From: Polaribacter sp. Hel1_33_78
Lineage (GTDB): Bacteria; Bacteroidota; Bacteroidia; Flavobacteriales; Flavobacteriaceae
Direction of reading: 5' to 3'
Assembly (NCBI RefSeq): GCF_900106075.1
Contig: NZ_LT629794.1
Coordinates: 2,274,001-2,338,000 of the forward strand
Length of the DNA stretch: 64,000 nucleotides
A program made the position numbers and the translations under genes. The notes below the pieces were generated by a model, which was not told the DNA's origin, searched no databases, and saw nothing but the letters and a program-made list of their open reading frames with translations. Shown here piece after piece: positions 1-7,092 of the stretch; the stretch's first letter is position 1; every line of letters begins with the position of its first letter.

Positions 1-30
1 TTAAAACGGAACTTAAAAATTAAAAAGCAC

Positions 31-188
31 TATGTACAACATCGTATAAAATTTATTGCTAGTTCTAGCTTTCTTACGAAAGACATTGCGGACTTTCTAC
101 CTTGCCTGCGGCAGGCAGGTTTGGTTTGTATTTGCTAAATTAGGTGCTTAAACCACGCAACAAATCATATACAAACACGTTGGCAATA
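31..188 (+). repeat. attC-like site 1, long family, with inserted palindrome
   Basis: The left box TATGTACAAC belongs to a unit that begins outside the window and should start TTGTACATA. The right box GTTGGCAATA opens unit 1. The inner hairpin is degenerate (GAAAG/GACTTTC) and is followed by a GC-rich palindrome absent from sister sites. Confidence 0.8.
101..120. repeat. Short GC-rich palindrome (REP-like) inside attC site 1
   Basis: TGCCTGC at 103-109 and GCAGGCA at 111-117 form a perfect 7-bp stem around one G. It is strikingly GC-rich for this region and is missing from the homologous position of the other long sites, so it looks like an inserted REP-type element. Similar CCTGCC palindromes are scattered in many Bacteroidota genomes; that link is recollection, not tested here. 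Confidence 0.5.
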
Positions 189-205
189 ATTTAAACAGAA
201 CCTAA

Positions 206-1018
206 ATGAAAAACTATTTATTATTAACATTCCTACTAATTACTTCATTATGTAAAGCTGAACATAAAGTCAAAATATACTATGAACAAATTGAAAATGG
301 TTACAATATCTACGCTGATAATGATGAATTTTGCCCAGTAAGTGTAAAAGTTGATTTTGCAGTCACTAATTTAAATATAAAAGGAGGAAACAACAATGTT
401 TATACTATCAATGCAAAGAGCAAAAAACAACTTCTTACGTCACTTCGAGTTTCTAAAAACGGGAAAGCATATAAATTTTCCTTTAAATCCTGGACGAATT
501 ATGGAAAGCATAATAATAAAGAATATGACAATGATTATATATATAACTTACCTTTTAAAACCTCAAAACAATTTAAAATTTATCAAGGTTACAATGGAAC
601 TTTTTCCCATCAAAATGAAAACTCTTTAGATTTCACAATGCCAGTTGGTACAGAATTAACTGCTGTTAGAGAAGGTGTTGTAATTAAGGTAATAGAAAAG
701 AATAACAAAAATTGTGGAAAAGAAGAATGTAAAAAATATAATAATCTTATAATAATTTATCATCCTGACGGAACTTTTGCGGAATATACACATATCAAGC
801 AAAATGGCTCTAAAGTAAAAGTTGGTGACAAAGTTTTAAAAGGACAACAAATTGGATATAGTGGAAATGTTGGATGGAGTACTGGACCACATTTACATCT
901 GGTAGTATTTAATCAAAATTTAGAAAACAGAGAAACGTTGAAAACAAAATTCAAAACAGACGATGGTAGTACTGTAGAATACCTAATCGAAAAGGAAATA
1001 TATTCAAGAAATTATTAA
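206..1018 (+). CDS. Secreted M23 family zinc endopeptidase
   Basis: This 270-residue protein has a signal peptide (about residues 1-18, cut after CKA), so it acts in the periplasm or outside. The C-terminal half is a LytM/M23 domain: His135 and Asp142 in the first metal-binding segment, and an HLH triad in GPHLHLVVF near residue 225. M23 enzymes cut peptidoglycan cross-bridges or glycine-rich peptides; the substrate here is unknown. The first 120 residues resemble the beta-rich pre-domain seen in Bacteroidota members. It is the sole gene of cassette unit 1, which starts TTGGCAATA and ends with the exact complement TATTGCCAA. A Cys pair (KNCGKEEC) in the domain could form a disulfide. Confidence 0.85.
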   Translation: MKNYLLLTFLLITSLCKAEHKVKIYYEQIENGYNIYADNDEFCPVSVKVDFAVTNLNIKGGNNNVYTINAKSKKQLLTSLRVSKNGKAYKFSFKSWTNYGKHNNKEYDNDYIYNLPFKTSKQFKIYQGYNGTFSHQNENSLDFTMPVGTELTAVREGVVIKVIEKNNKNCGKEECKKYNNLIIIYHPDGTFAEYTHIKQNGSKVKVGDKVLKGQQIGYSGNVGWSTGPHLHLVVFNQNLENRETLKTKFKTDDGSTVEYLIEKEIYSRNY

Positions 1019-1024
1019 AAAAAC

Positions 1025-1162
1025 TATTGCCAACACCGTGTAAAATTAATTGCTGGTTTTAGCCAATTTACGAAAGTCCTCGCAGACTTTATATTTGTGT
1101 TTTATTTGCTAACTATAGTGCTTAAAACACTCAACTAATCATACACAACAAAGTTGGCAATA
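1025..1162 (+). repeat. attC-like site 2, long family
   Basis: Left box TATTGCCAAC closes unit 1 and matches its start exactly. Right box GTTGGCAATA opens unit 2. The L arms are GTGTAAAATTAATTGC and a right arm ending CATACAC. Confidence 0.8.
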
Positions 1163-1207
1163 ATTAAGATGAAAATTGCGGAATACAAGAAAAATGGAAA
1201 ATAAAAC

Positions 1208-2314
1208 ATGAAAGTAGTACTTTATATTATACTCGGAATTGCAATAATAGTTGTCGGATTTTTTGTCTGGTTTTTTGTTTTTTTTCTTCAAGTCCCTGAA
1301 TTAAATATCCCTAAAAATTCAAGTGAAAAAGAAAAAATTGTTTTGATTGATAACTGGTTAGAAAAACTAAATTCTCAAAGAAAATTTAATGGCGGAATTC
1401 TAATAACGAAAAATGGAAAGCCAACTTTGGCAAAAACATATGGCTTTACTAATTCCAAGAAAACTGAAAAACTAAATATTAATTCGTCATTTCGCCTTGC
1501 TTCAATCTCAAAACAGTTTACTGCAAGTGGAATAATGCTCTTAAAGGAAAAAGAACAGATTAATTACGACGATTTAGTTTCAAAATATATTTCAAATTTC
1601 CCGTATCATAATGTTACAATTAGAAACTTATTAAATCAAACTTCGGGAATACCTGATTCATATTTAGATTTAGCAGAAAAAGCAAAAGGTAAAATTGGAG
1701 TTTTAACAAATGAAAAAGCAATTAAACTTATAATTGAGAATAAACCCAAAGCTAATTTTGAGCCAAACGAGCAATACGAGTATTCAAATACAAACTACAT
1801 AGCTTTAGCAAGAATAATTGAATTAGTTTCAAATCAATCTTTTGAGAACTTTATGGCGAATAATATTTTCATTCCGTTAGGAATGAATGACACCAGAGTT
1901 TGGAATCTAATTTCAGAAGATAAAACGTTCAAAGGAAAAACTGATGGTTTTGAAGATTTAGCTGGAGAAATTCGAGAAATCAAACCTACATTTATAGATG
2001 GAGTCGCAGGCGATGGTGGCGTTTTTAGTAGTTTAGATGATTTTGTAATATGGGATAAGTTTTGGTACCAAAATAAACTCATTAGTAATGAAAATCTTAA
2101 AGAGGCGTTTAAAAGACCAACATTGAATAATGGAGAGAAATCAAATTACGGATTTGGTTGGGTAATTATAAAGGATGACGTAGTTATGCACAATGGAGCT
2201 TGGTTAGCAGCGAATACTTATTTTGTAAGAAACACTAAAAAGAAAACGAGTTTTGTTCTTTTGGATAATTCATCTAATTTATTTTTTGAAAAGATAATTG
2301 GAAGTATCAGATAA
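1208..2314 (+). CDS. Membrane-anchored serine hydrolase, beta-lactamase/class C family
   Basis: A 368-residue protein with an N-terminal membrane anchor (residues 4-28) and no cleavable signal peptide. The catalytic motifs of the class C beta-lactamase/DD-peptidase fold are present: SISK (Ser99-Lys102), YSN (Tyr192-Asn194) and HNG near residue 336 in place of KTG. Members include D-aminopeptidases, esterases and penicillin-binding-like proteins; antibiotic hydrolysis should not be assumed. The product ends soon after the catalytic domain, with no C-terminal lipocalin-like or TPR extension. It is the only gene of unit 2, whose start and end 9-mers are exact complements. A second, diverged member of the family sits at 15800-17119. 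Confidence 0.85.
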   Translation: MKVVLYIILGIAIIVVGFFVWFFVFFLQVPELNIPKNSSEKEKIVLIDNWLEKLNSQRKFNGGILITKNGKPTLAKTYGFTNSKKTEKLNINSSFRLASISKQFTASGIMLLKEKEQINYDDLVSKYISNFPYHNVTIRNLLNQTSGIPDSYLDLAEKAKGKIGVLTNEKAIKLIIENKPKANFEPNEQYEYSNTNYIALARIIELVSNQSFENFMANNIFIPLGMNDTRVWNLISEDKTFKGKTDGFEDLAGEIREIKPTFIDGVAGDGGVFSSLDDFVIWDKFWYQNKLISNENLKEAFKRPTLNNGEKSNYGFGWVIIKDDVVMHNGAWLAANTYFVRNTKKKTSFVLLDNSSNLFFEKIIGSIR

Positions 2315-2315
2315 C

Positions 2316-2454
2316 TATTGCCAACACCGTATATAATTTATTGCTGGTTATAGCCTACTTACGAAAGTCCTCGCGGACTTTCTTTGTCCGTAATTATTTA
2401 CTAAATTAGTTGCTTGAAACACGCAACAAACCATATACAACAACGTTGTAGCAC
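2316..2454 (+). repeat. attC-like site 3, long family
   Basis: Left box TATTGCCAAC closes unit 2. Right box GTTGTAGCAC opens unit 3. Arms GTATATAATTTATTGC and GCAACAAACCATATAC pair except at three positions that are A opposite C on the top strand, hence T-G wobbles on the bottom strand. Inner hairpin GAAAGTCC/GGACTTTC is perfect. Confidence 0.85.
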
Positions 2455-2475
2455 ATTTGAGAAAATCAAAAAAAA

Positions 2476-3171
2476 TTGAATGAACTTAAGAATATTTGGA
2501 TTTTAACTAAATCTGGATTTTTACCAAAAGAGAAACGAAATTTAAAAGAAACTATATATCTTGGATTGAAACTCTACGGAATTCTAATTCTAATGAAAGG
2601 TTTTTGTTTCGGCATTTCTTACTTTTTAGATTTTTATGATATTTTTAAAATACCAGCACATATTGGCGGAGAAAAAATCAGGAGTTATGGTTCGTTTCAA
2701 CGAATTTTAATAATTGCTATTATAGCACCAATTATAGAAGAATTTGCATATAGGATTGGAATAATATTTTCGAAACAAAACTTAACAATAACTGCAATCG
2801 GAATATCTTATTTTATTTTATTGAGTCTCACTAAATTTCAAAAATTGTATTGCGCATCAATTGCTCTGTCACTTGGCACTATATTGTATTTTAGTCTAAA
2901 AAACAATATTGTTAAATTACTTTCTGAATTATGGAAAGAGAATAGACGAAAAGTGTTTTACGGATTACTTTTAATATTTAGTTTTTTACATTTAGGTAAT
3001 TATGAAATAACAATTGAATTATTGATCTTCTCACCAATAGTCATATTGAGACATTTTTTAGCAGGCTTTATTTACAGTTATGCAAGATTAAACTCTGGAA
3101 TTATTTTAGCAATTTGTCTACATAGTTTGAATAATAGTCTATTATTTATAATATTATTAATCTTTAGATAA
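2476..3171 (+). CDS. CPBP family intramembrane metalloprotease (Abi/CAAX-like)
   Basis: This 231-residue polytopic membrane protein has about six hydrophobic segments. It keeps the CPBP motifs: EEFAYR (Glu88, Glu89, Arg93), a His in FLHLGN near residue 174 and HSLNN near residue 216, together forming the glutamate/histidine site of the Rce1-like fold. Such proteins process membrane peptides or act as immunity proteins to bacteriocins; no partner peptide is visible here. Translation seems to begin at a TTG, since the next in-frame ATG is 40 codons inside. It is the sole gene of unit 3, whose 9-mers TTGTAGCAC/GTGCTACAA are exact complements. Confidence 0.8.
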   Translation: MNELKNIWILTKSGFLPKEKRNLKETIYLGLKLYGILILMKGFCFGISYFLDFYDIFKIPAHIGGEKIRSYGSFQRILIIAIIAPIIEEFAYRIGIIFSKQNLTITAIGISYFILLSLTKFQKLYCASIALSLGTILYFSLKNNIVKLLSELWKENRRKVFYGLLLIFSFLHLGNYEITIELLIFSPIVILRHFLAGFIYSYARLNSGIILAICLHSLNNSLLFIILLIFR

Positions 3172-3175
3172 AAAC

Positions 3176-3315
3176 GTGCTACAACAACGTGCATAATTTA
3201 TTGCTGGTTGATTTTCCTTGCGGAAAATCCTCGGACACTTCCAATGTTGGTTTTTTTTTTAGTATTTTAGTCTAATAACATCGCAACAAAATCATGCACA
3301 AACACGTTGTAAATA
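3176..3315 (+). repeat. attC-like site 4, long family variant
   Basis: Left box GTGCTACAAC matches the head of unit 3 exactly; right box GTTGTAAATA opens unit 4. The arms are changed to GTGCAT/ATGCAC, and the inner hairpin to GATTTTCC/GGAAAATC, so pairing is kept while sequence differs. Confidence 0.8.
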
Positions 3316-3337
3316 ATACGTGAAAAACTGAGCGAAA

Positions 3338-3685
3338 ATGAAATATGCTGAATTTAATATTGAAAAAAATAAAATAGAATTCCTAAACTCTGTATTTGGA
3401 ACTGAAAGTGTTTTATTAAATGGAGAATTAGTTTCAAAAAAATTCTCTTTCTCGGGGATTAAACACGAACTAATCCTGAATTCTGAAAGTTTCATTCTAA
3501 AATCCAAATACGAACTGTTTGACAAACGTGAAATAGAATTGAAATTAATTAAAAACGGAGAAACTGTTGAAAAACAAATTGTGAAAGCTGATAAAAAGCA
3601 CAGAATTTACTGGATGCTGATTGGAATTGGATTGGGAGTTGGAATATATGAACTTGTCAATTTATTAATTGGAAATTTGAATTAA
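3338..3685 (+). CDS. Small hypothetical protein with C-terminal membrane segment
   Basis: I do not recognise this 115-residue protein. Residues 1-85 are predicted beta-rich and charged; residues 91-108 (YWMLIGIGLGVGIYELV) form one membrane segment with a short tail, so it is probably a tail-anchored protein facing the cytoplasm. It fills unit 4, a 0.4-kb cassette whose 9-mers TTGTAAATA/TATTTACAA match exactly, which supports it being a genuine cassette gene although no family is known to me. Confidence 0.65.
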   Translation: MKYAEFNIEKNKIEFLNSVFGTESVLLNGELVSKKFSFSGIKHELILNSESFILKSKYELFDKREIELKLIKNGETVEKQIVKADKKHRIYWMLIGIGLGVGIYELVNLLIGNLN

Positions 3686-3706
3686 TAATTAAAACTGAAA
3701 AAGCAC

Positions 3707-3846
3707 TATTTACAACACCGTATATAATTTATTGCTGGCTTCTTGCTTACTTACGAAAGTCTTCGCGGACTTTCTTGATCGGTAATTATTTACTAAATTA
3801 GTTACTTGAAACACGCAACAAACCATATACAACAACGTTAGCTGTA
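3707..3846 (+). repeat. attC-like site 5, long family
   Basis: Left box TATTTACAAC closes unit 4 exactly; right box GTTAGCTGTA opens unit 5. Inner hairpin GAAAGTCTTCGCGGACTTTC has one G-T step. Confidence 0.8.
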
Positions 3847-3893
3847 ATTAAACTAATAAGAAAATTGAGTCTAAAATTAAAAAGTACAAACTT

Positions 3894-4754
3894 ATGACCA
3901 GAAAAAATTTATGGATAATTGTATTGATTATAGTATTTCTATCGTGCAACAAAGAAGACCAAACTGTTGAAGAAACATTAGAGACCCAAGGACACAATAT
4001 GCTACTTATTGGGAATAGTTTCTTTAAACCTTATGCGCAAAAATTGGATGAATTGGCTATCGATGCTGGATTTGTTGAGCATATCAGCACAAGAATTACC
4101 AGAGGTGGTGATAATGGACGTCCAATTAATTTTTGGAATGATTCATTGATTCAAGAACATTTAAATATTAAGGCAGCTTTAGATCAAGGGGATATAGATA
4201 TTTTCGGGATGACTGCTGGGCATGATTTCGATAATCCTACTGATCGTATTGAAGGCCATCGTGCATGGATAAACTATGCATTACAAAGCAATCCAAACAT
4301 TACCATCTTTATAGCGATACCTCAAATTGATTTCCCTGCAGATTGGGATTCATTAGCTCAAGTTAACGGATACAATACGATTCAAGAGTATTATGATTAT
4401 GTAGTAAATGATATTGTGCATAATGAGATGGTAGACCCATTGCGCGCTGAATTTCTAAATACCAAAATATTCACCATTCCCACTGGTTGGGCATCGTTTG
4501 AACTTGCACAAATGAAACAGGATAATGAACTGTTGGATAATATCGCTTGGTTTGGACCAGAAGCCACTTCACTCTTCAAAGATCATAAGGGGCATCAGGG
4601 AAATATTATTGAAGAGACTGGAAGCTTGGTTTGGCTGAATAGCATATATAATGTTGATTTAATTACGTATGATTATGAAACGAGTTTTAACACAGACTTA
4701 CATGAAATTGCCAAGCAAATAACAGATAATCATGATTCAAATTACAAGTTCTAG
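3894..4754 (+). CDS. Lipoprotein, SGNH-hydrolase-like
   Basis: A 286-residue lipoprotein with lipobox FLSC (Cys18), so probably attached to a cell-envelope membrane. The segment MLLIGNSFFKPYAQKLDEL resembles block I of SGNH/GDSL esterases, with GNS in place of GDS as in the DUF4886-type branch. A late DHKGHQG segment near residue 230 is a candidate for the Asp/His block, but its spacing is not canonical. Its substrate is unknown; sugar-ester or lipid-ester hydrolysis is typical for the fold. It occupies unit 5. Codon use looks slightly less AT-rich than the neighbouring cassettes. Confidence 0.6.
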   Translation: MTRKNLWIIVLIIVFLSCNKEDQTVEETLETQGHNMLLIGNSFFKPYAQKLDELAIDAGFVEHISTRITRGGDNGRPINFWNDSLIQEHLNIKAALDQGDIDIFGMTAGHDFDNPTDRIEGHRAWINYALQSNPNITIFIAIPQIDFPADWDSLAQVNGYNTIQEYYDYVVNDIVHNEMVDPLRAEFLNTKIFTIPTGWASFELAQMKQDNELLDNIAWFGPEATSLFKDHKGHQGNIIEETGSLVWLNSIYNVDLITYDYETSFNTDLHEIAKQITDNHDSNYKF

Positions 4755-4788
4755 GAAAGGATGGTTAATGGAAATGATGAAAATAAAA

Positions 4789-4924
4789 ACAACTAACAAT
4801 GTATATAAAAAATAGGTGAATTAGTGCTAAAATAAAAGATATTGTCTCGTATCAAACTTTTTGCTTAACCGAAGGTTTCGTGCTTCGAAATCGCCTACTT
4901 TTCATATACTAAACGTTAGCAGTC
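4789..4924 (+). repeat. attC-like site 6, AAAAAATAG family
   Basis: Left box ACAACTAAC; right box GTTAGCAGTC. Arms GTATATAAAAAATAGG and CCTACTTTTCATATAC pair except at two positions, both A opposite C on the top strand. The interior is unrelated to the long family. Confidence 0.75.
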
Positions 4925-5008
4925 AGCAAAAAATAAAACCCAAAATACCTGTAGAAATTTCAATAAAAATTATATAATTCAACAAATTCACTCTCTAAAT
5001 GAACTAAA

Positions 5009-5566
5009 ATGGATAACAAAAAAATACTTAATCAATTTAATAAAAAAGCAAATGAATGGTTAGTTGACTTAAGAATGATGGATGAAGAGGTAATTCAAAT
5101 TAAGCCCTCTGAAACATCATGGTCTATTTCAGAGGTATATGACCATGTAATGAGGGTAGCAAGAAGTTATCAAATTCCAAATCTACAAAAGAGTGTTACA
5201 GAATTGGCTAAAAGAAAGAAACGAAAAAACAAATACGGAATAGCCATTTTCGACTTAGGATATAGGAAAGACGTACATATAAAAATGGAAAAATTTCCAA
5301 AGCCATTAGTTGAAGCTTTCACACCTGCTAAAAGGGATAAAAGAGATTTAGTCAAAGATTTCTTATCCTTCATCAAAGAAGTTAATGAGCTGCAAGATAT
5401 TTTAGAAAAGAGTGGCAAAGATCATAAGCAATATCATTTCATGTTTGGTGATATCAATACGAGAGAATGGTTTTCATTAATTGAACTTCACATTTGGCTG
5501 CATGATAAACAAAAAGCAAAAATAAAAAGGTATATAGAAACTAAAGAATTATGTATAGAATGCTGA
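5009..5566 (+). CDS. DinB-like four-helix protein, copy 1
   Basis: This 185-residue soluble protein has a DinB/YfiT-like layout: an N-terminal helix ending in SWSISEVYDHVMRVA (first metal-ligand-like His near residue 47) and a C-terminal LHIWLHDKQ helix with the second and third His. The family forms metal-binding helical bundles, some being thiol transferases; the activity here is unknown. It is a clear paralogue of the gene at 30372-30914, sharing YQIPN, FPKPLV, FTP and FGDIN segments, although the two sit 25 kb apart in different cassettes. In this copy the C-terminal HH pair seen in the paralogue is HD. Confidence 0.7.
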   Translation: MDNKKILNQFNKKANEWLVDLRMMDEEVIQIKPSETSWSISEVYDHVMRVARSYQIPNLQKSVTELAKRKKRKNKYGIAIFDLGYRKDVHIKMEKFPKPLVEAFTPAKRDKRDLVKDFLSFIKEVNELQDILEKSGKDHKQYHFMFGDINTREWFSLIELHIWLHDKQKAKIKRYIETKELCIEC

Positions 5567-5608
5567 TAGTGAAATTCAGCTAAAACTTCTTATAAAGAAA
5601 AAGCCGAA

Positions 5609-5746
5609 CCGCTAACACCGTGTATAATTAATTGCTAGATGGTGTTTAATGATTACCACGGAAATTCTGTCGAATTTCCTCTACGCATTTCCTTTTTGCT
5701 ATCTTAGAGCTTACGCAACTAACCATACACAAACCCGTTGGGCAAC
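5609..5746 (+). repeat. attC-like site 7, long family variant
   Basis: Left box CCGCTAAC (7 of 9 match to its unit's head); right box GTTGGGCAAC. Arms GTGTATAATTAATTGC and GCAACTAACCATACAC. The inner hairpin is GGAAATTC/GAATTTCC instead of the usual GAAAGTCC pair. Confidence 0.8.
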
Positions 5747-5752
5747 ATTAAT

Positions 5753-6178
5753 ATGAATAAAGAAGAAGCAATAAATATCATAAATGATAATGCTGAGTCT
5801 GAAAATAACAGCTATATGGACTTTATGCACGAGCGTGGTTTGTTTGATAAACATTCCTTTTGGAAATTCTATAATTCAATAAGACTGTTAGGTTATGAAT
5901 TTAGAAATGACGAATCTCTTCCTCGTGAACTGACAAAAAAAATTCTTAAAAGCTATGAATGGCACTTAATTCTAATTGGTTTTCATTTTGATGAAAATGA
6001 CGATAGCAGTATTGATAATTTACCAAAGGATTTTTCACAATATAGTTTGAGATTACGTTGTGCTGTAAATGCTTTTATTGAAGGGAATCCAATATCTGAT
6101 GAATTAGAAGGATACCTAAATGAAGATTTAGATAATAAATTAAAAAACGATTGCCCAACAATACCTAAACTGCATTAA
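5753..6178 (+). CDS. Small acidic hypothetical protein
   Basis: I do not recognise this 141-residue acidic cytoplasmic protein with confidence. It has no signal or membrane segment, is rich in aromatic residues (FWKFYNSIRLLGYEF) and is Asp/Glu-rich toward the end. Size, acidity and solo occurrence in a mobile cassette would fit an immunity-type protein (the Imm40/41 group came to mind), but this is only an impression. ATG at 5753 is preferred over an upstream TTG at 5738 because that TTG lies inside the right box of the attC-like site. Unit 7 heads TTGGGCAA and ends TTGCCCAA. Confidence 0.6.
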   Translation: MNKEEAINIINDNAESENNSYMDFMHERGLFDKHSFWKFYNSIRLLGYEFRNDESLPRELTKKILKSYEWHLILIGFHFDENDDSSIDNLPKDFSQYSLRLRCAVNAFIEGNPISDELEGYLNEDLDNKLKNDCPTIPKLH

Positions 6179-6207
6179 AACGCAGTTTAGCCAATACGTT
6201 TGCAAAC
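6149..6207 (+). repeat. attC-like site 8, short CTAAACTGC family
   Basis: A 59-bp site: left box TTGCCCAAC, right box GTTTGCAAAC, stem CTAAACTGC/GCAGTTTAG with loop ATTAAAAC. Almost the same stem recurs at 12572-12629 and 29345-29403. Confidence 0.8.
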
Positions 6208-6227
6208 ATTAACTTTAAAATATAAAT

Positions 6228-7007
6228 ATGAAATTCAAATTAATTATACTACTTTTTAGTATTTCGATTTACTATGGTTATTCTCAAGAAATAGTTAAAC
6301 AATATCACGAAAATGGACAATTACGTATAATAGGAAAAATGGAAAATGGAAAACCAGAAGGAGTATGGAAAATCTACCACGAGAATGGACAATTAGCTGA
6401 AATAGGAAAAGTGGAAAATGGAAAACAAGAGGGAGCATGGAAAACCTATCACGAGAATGGACAATTAGAAACGGAAGGAAAATATGCAAATGAAAAACTA
6501 GACGGAGCATGGAAAACCTACCACGAGAGCGGACAGTTAAAAGGGTAAGAAAATTATGTTAACGGAGAACAAGATGGAGCATGGAAATACTATCACGAGA
6601 ATGGACAGTTATTCAAGATAGGAAAAAATGTAAATGGACAAGCAGAAGGAGTATGGAAAATCTACCACGAGAATGGACAGTTATCCAAGATAGGAAAAAA
6701 TGTAAATGGACAAGCAGAAGGAGAATGGAAATCCTATCACGAGAATGGACAATTAGCTGAAATAGGAAAAATGGAAGATGGAAAACCAGAAGGAGAATGT
6801 AAAATTTATCACGAGAACGGGCAATTATATCAAACGAGATTATGGTCTCAGGGTAAATTCATGGATATAGTTAATTGTTTTGACAATAAGGTCAATGCTT
6901 TAAAGAAAGGGTCCTTAATAAACGGTAATGGAACCGTTCATTATTATAATGAATTAGGCGAGCTTACGGAAACTAAAAATTATATCAATGGAGAAGAACA
7001 AAAATAA
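6228..7007 (+). pseudogene. Secreted MORN-repeat protein interrupted by an in-frame stop
   Basis: Residues 1-20 form a signal peptide (cut near YSQ). The body is a run of about 21-23 residue MORN-like repeats with the core YHENGQL and GxW/CK, roughly eight copies. After 106 codons a TAA at 6546-6548 stops the frame, yet the same frame continues open with the next repeats (ENYVNGEQDGAWKYYHENGQL) to the stop at 7005-7007. One base change (AAA or AAG to TAA) explains this, giving a 259-residue ancestor. MORN-like repeat proteins of this kind are common envelope proteins of unknown role and some are toxin-antitoxin linked. The first 106 residues could still be secreted. Confidence 0.8.
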
Positions 7008-7008
7008 C

Positions 7009-7074
7009 ATTTGCCAACAATATGTATAATGCATGCCCTGCGGGATACGCATTATACATTGAACGTTGGCAATA
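7009..7074 (+). repeat. attC-like site 9, short family
   Basis: A 66-bp site with left box ATTTGCCAAC, right box GTTGGCAATA and stem TGTATAATGC/GCATTATACA around an inner CCTGCGGG turn. Confidence 0.8.
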
Positions 7075-7092
7075 ATTAATAAAAAGAATGAC

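Noticed and set aside
206-2314. Antibiotic resistance gene call for the beta-lactamase-family cassette genes
   Set aside because: The SxxK/YSN/HxG fold also serves esterases and D-aminopeptidases, and nothing shows beta-lactam hydrolysis.
5738-5752. TTG start codons inside the GTTG box extending genes at 5753, 7093, 14402 and others
   Set aside because: These TTGs are part of the recombination box and are followed by ATGs with better signal peptide or leader placement.
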